From Clostridiales bacterium (GTDB lineage Bacteria > Bacillota > Clostridia > Oscillospirales > Acutalibacteraceae): a DNA stretch of 6,883 nucleotides. Made by a program: the position numbers and the translations under genes. Where the stretch lies: NCBI GenBank assembly GCA_022791355.1, contig JAAVYX010000005.1, positions 1 through 6,883 on the forward strand. The letters are read 5' to 3'. Of this stretch, positions 4,644-6,883 are shown one piece after another (position 1 is the first letter of the stretch; every line of letters starts with the position of its first letter). The notes beneath the pieces are model-generated. The model made no database searches. It was not told where the DNA came from and worked only from the letters and a program-made list of their open reading frames with translations.

Positions 4644-6883
4644 ATGGCTGCGAGAAGGAGTCCGGCGGGGAAGCCTGCGGGCCGTCCGCCCGCCAAAAAG
4701 CCGCCGGCCAAAAACAGCCGGAGCAAGAGCGCGGCGGCGGCCAAACAAGCCGCGGCCGAGCGGGAACGATACGCTTCCGGCCGCCGGCAGCTTTGGGCGG
4801 TCCTGCTCTTCGCCGCGGCGGCCTTCCTGCTTTTCGCCACCTTGATGAAGGGACAGAACGCCTGGCTGGCCATACATAATTTTCTTTTGGGTATATTCGG
4901 CGTCACCGCCTTTATCTGGCCAGTGCTGCTGGGCTATGTGGCCGTCCTCTGCGCAGCCGACAAAATCGGCAAGGTGGGGGGAAAGGTACTGGAATCGGGC
5001 GTCCTGATCGTCCTCATCGGCGCGGCGGTGGATATTTTTTCCCGTTCGACCGACGCCGCCGGATTTTTAGACTCTCTGGGCAGCGCCTACAAGGCCGGCC
5101 CGGCCCTGAAGGGGGGCGGCCTTTTGGGCAGCCTTATCGGCTGGCCCCTTTCCCGTCTGTTCGGCAGGGTAGGGGCGGGCATTATTGTGGTCCTGCTCAT
5201 TTTTGTGTTTTTTATGCTGGTCACCGGCACCACCCTGATCATGCTCTTCCGCGCCCTCTATAAGCCGGTGCGCACCATCGAGCGGCAGGCGGCGGACATG
5301 TACGCCCAGCGCTGGGAGCGGGAGGAGCAGCGGCGGGCTGAGGCGGCCGAGGCGGCGGAGGCTCCCCGCTTCAATATCGACGTGCCTATAGACGATCTGC
5401 CCGCCGGTCCCAAGGAAAAGCCAAAGCCGGTGGATATCGAAACCAGCCGCAAAAATCTGTTGGACACCTATCGGGAATTGGACGATGACCAGCCGGCCGC
5501 CCCGCCCAAAAAGGGCCGGCGGAAAAAGTCCCCTCCCGCGGCCGCCGACCCGGACGTGCTGACCACCGGCAAAAAGCCACCCTTTATGGACGAGGGCGTG
5601 CTGGACAAGTTTAAGGGTTCGACGGAGGAGCGGGCCCCCTGGGACGACGTACCCCTGCCTGAAAAGGACGCGATCCCCTTGGAGAAAACCGGCGCCAAGC
5701 CGGCGGCGGTCCCCTTGGGCGGTACGCGGACGGCCACCCCGGCCGAGAAACCCAAGGGCCCGGGAAGCGAGACCTTTATCGGCGCTTTCCAGCCTCCCGC
5801 GGGCAGCGGTATTACGGTGGAATCCCCCCGGGAGAGCTACTGTTTCCCCCCCATCAACCTGTTGGCCAAGCCGGCCGCCGAGCGTTCGGAGGATATCAGC
5901 GAGGAACTGAAGAGCACCGCCTCCCGGCTAGTGGATACCCTGCGCAGCTTTGGGGTGGAGACCCGGATTATCGACATTAGCCGGGGCCCCTCGGTCACCC
6001 GGTATGAATTGCAGCCGGCGGCCGGGGTCAAGATCAGTAAGATCACCAACCTGGCCGACGATATCGCCCTCAACCTGGCCACCGCCGGGGTCCGTATCGA
6101 GGCCCCTATCCCCAATAAGCCGGCCGTGGGCATCGAGGTGCCCAATAAGGTCAACAGTATGGTGGGAGAGCGGGAGATCATCGATTCGGAGGTCTTCCGG
6201 AAATCCAAAAGCCCCCTGACCGTGGCCTTGGGCCGGGATATCGCCGGCCAGCCCACCGTGGCCGATATCGCCAAGATGCCCCACGGCCTCATCGCAGGCG
6301 CTACCGGATCGGGTAAATCGGTGTGTATCAATTCCTTTGTGGTCAGCCTTATGTACAAGGCCACCCCCGACCAGGTCAAGTTTCTCATGATCGACCCCAA
6401 GGTGGTGGAGCTGGGGATTTACAACGGCATTCCTCACCTGCTGGTGCCGGTGGTCACCGACCCCCGCAAGGCGGCGGGGGCCCTGGGCTGGGCCGTCACC
6501 GAAATGGAGAAGCGGTATAAGCTCTTTGCGGATAACAACGTCCGGGACCTGTCGGGCTATAACCGGCTGGCCGAAAAGGAAGAGGGCATGCTGCCCATGC
6601 CCCACATCGTCATTATTATCGACGAGCTGGCCGACCTGATGATGGTGGCCTCCAATGAGGTGGAGGATTCCATCTGCCGTATCGCCCAGAAGGCCCGGGC
6701 GGCCGGTATGCATCTGATTATCGCCACCCAACGCCCCTCGGTCAACGTGGTGACCGGTCTTATCAAGGCCAACGTCCCCACCCGTATCGCCTTCGCCGTA
6801 TCCTCCCAGATCGACAGCCGCACCATCCTGGATATGGGCGGGGCCGAAAAGCTCATGGGCCGGGGCGATATGCTCTTCTATCC
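4644..6883 (+). CDS. ftsK: DNA translocase FtsK/SpoIIIE, 3' end beyond window
   Basis: A membrane-anchored hexameric DNA pump that moves chromosomes through the division or sporulation septum. The frame is open from 4644 to the window end, 746 codons with no stop. A basic Ala/Lys/Pro-rich tail (1-50) leads into about four membrane helices (51-68, 79-104, 115-131, 178-202). A coiled-coil-like Glu/Arg/Ala segment (212-240) and a long Pro/Lys/Glu linker (to about 400) follow. The alpha domain is near 401-520 and the RecA-like motor carries Walker A GATGSGKS (552-559, K558), the family block MIDPKVVELGIYNGIPHLLVPVVTDPRKAAGAL (582-614) and Walker B HIVIIIDELADLMM (654-667). The rest of the motor and the DNA-reading gamma domain lie outside. 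The start uses AAGGAG (4629-4634) with 9-base spacing. Synteny with tepA-ylzJ suggests SpoIIIE rather than a second paralogue. Confidence 0.97.
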   Translation, partial: MAARRSPAGKPAGRPPAKKPPAKNSRSKSAAAAKQAAAERERYASGRRQLWAVLLFAAAAFLLFATLMKGQNAWLAIHNFLLGIFGVTAFIWPVLLGYVAVLCAADKIGKVGGKVLESGVLIVLIGAAVDIFSRSTDAAGFLDSLGSAYKAGPALKGGGLLGSLIGWPLSRLFGRVGAGIIVVLLIFVFFMLVTGTTLIMLFRALYKPVRTIERQAADMYAQRWEREEQRRAEAAEAAEAPRFNIDVPIDDLPAGPKEKPKPVDIETSRKNLLDTYRELDDDQPAAPPKKGRRKKSPPAAADPDVLTTGKKPPFMDEGVLDKFKGSTEERAPWDDVPLPEKDAIPLEKTGAKPAAVPLGGTRTATPAEKPKGPGSETFIGAFQPPAGSGITVESPRESYCFPPINLLAKPAAERSEDISEELKSTASRLVDTLRSFGVETRIIDISRGPSVTRYELQPAAGVKISKITNLADDIALNLATAGVRIEAPIPNKPAVGIEVPNKVNSMVGEREIIDSEVFRKSKSPLTVALGRDIAGQPTVADIAKMPHGLIAGATGSGKSVCINSFVVSLMYKATPDQVKFLMIDPKVVELGIYNGIPHLLVPVVTDPRKAAGALGWAVTEMEKRYKLFADNNVRDLSGYNRLAEKEEGMLPMPHIVIIIDELADLMMVASNEVEDSICRIAQKARAAGMHLIIATQRPSVNVVTGLIKANVPTRIAFAVSSQIDSRTILDMGGAEKLMGRGDMLFY

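Noticed and set aside
5837..6856. Long leftward open frames (187, 267 and 99 residues) opposite the ftsK motor
   Set aside because: They are antisense shadows of the ftsK coding frame, which shows full Walker motifs in the + strand.

Overview
The window reads as a GC-rich Firmicutes chromosome, most likely a spore-former of the class Clostridia (Oscillospirales-like). This is inferred from the strong AAGGAGG-type ribosome binding sites, the textbook vegetative promoters, and the conserved block tepA-ylzJ-spoIIIE/ftsK, which in Bacillus subtilis also lies in that order. No phage, transposase, CRISPR, rRNA or tRNA was seen. The coding content is ordinary housekeeping; the unexplained signals are in the intergenic DNA.

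Left part (1-1218): bases 8-146 form a non-coding hairpin element bounded by a 15-bp inverted repeat. Two leftward genes follow. The first is a short DtxR/MntR-family metal-dependent repressor (296-679), with its own terminator and an 11-bp-arm palindrome just upstream of its ribosome binding site. The second is an unrecognised 124-residue protein (844-1218) with a predicted ferredoxin-like beta-alpha-beta pattern.

Middle (1219-3202): a gene-free stretch ends in a near-consensus promoter (TTGCAC-17-TATAAT) that drives a rightward Mrp/Nbp35-type iron-sulfur carrier ATPase (1700-2560). A strong terminator hairpin lies at 2745-2783. After it comes about 300 bases of visibly AT-richer, strand-asymmetric DNA that can fold into a long imperfect hairpin and has no assigned function. 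A second near-consensus promoter (TTGCAT-17-TATAAT) then starts the next transcript.

Right part (3203-6883): tepA (ClpP-fold protease-like) overlaps ylzJ by ATGA. A 395-base gap with several small hairpins follows, then a membrane-anchored FtsK/SpoIIIE DNA translocase that is cut by the window end after 746 residues, just past the Walker B region.

Functionally, the iron-type regulator and the Fe-S carrier share an iron theme, but they lie on opposite strands about 1 kb apart and nothing shows that they are co-regulated. TepA, YlzJ and FtsK/SpoIIIE form a conserved neighbourhood linked to sporulation and chromosome segregation. The role of YlzJ is unknown. I found no clear sign of a wholly new multi-gene system; the best leads are the 8-146 hairpin element, the palindrome before the regulator, and the structured 2784-3085 region.
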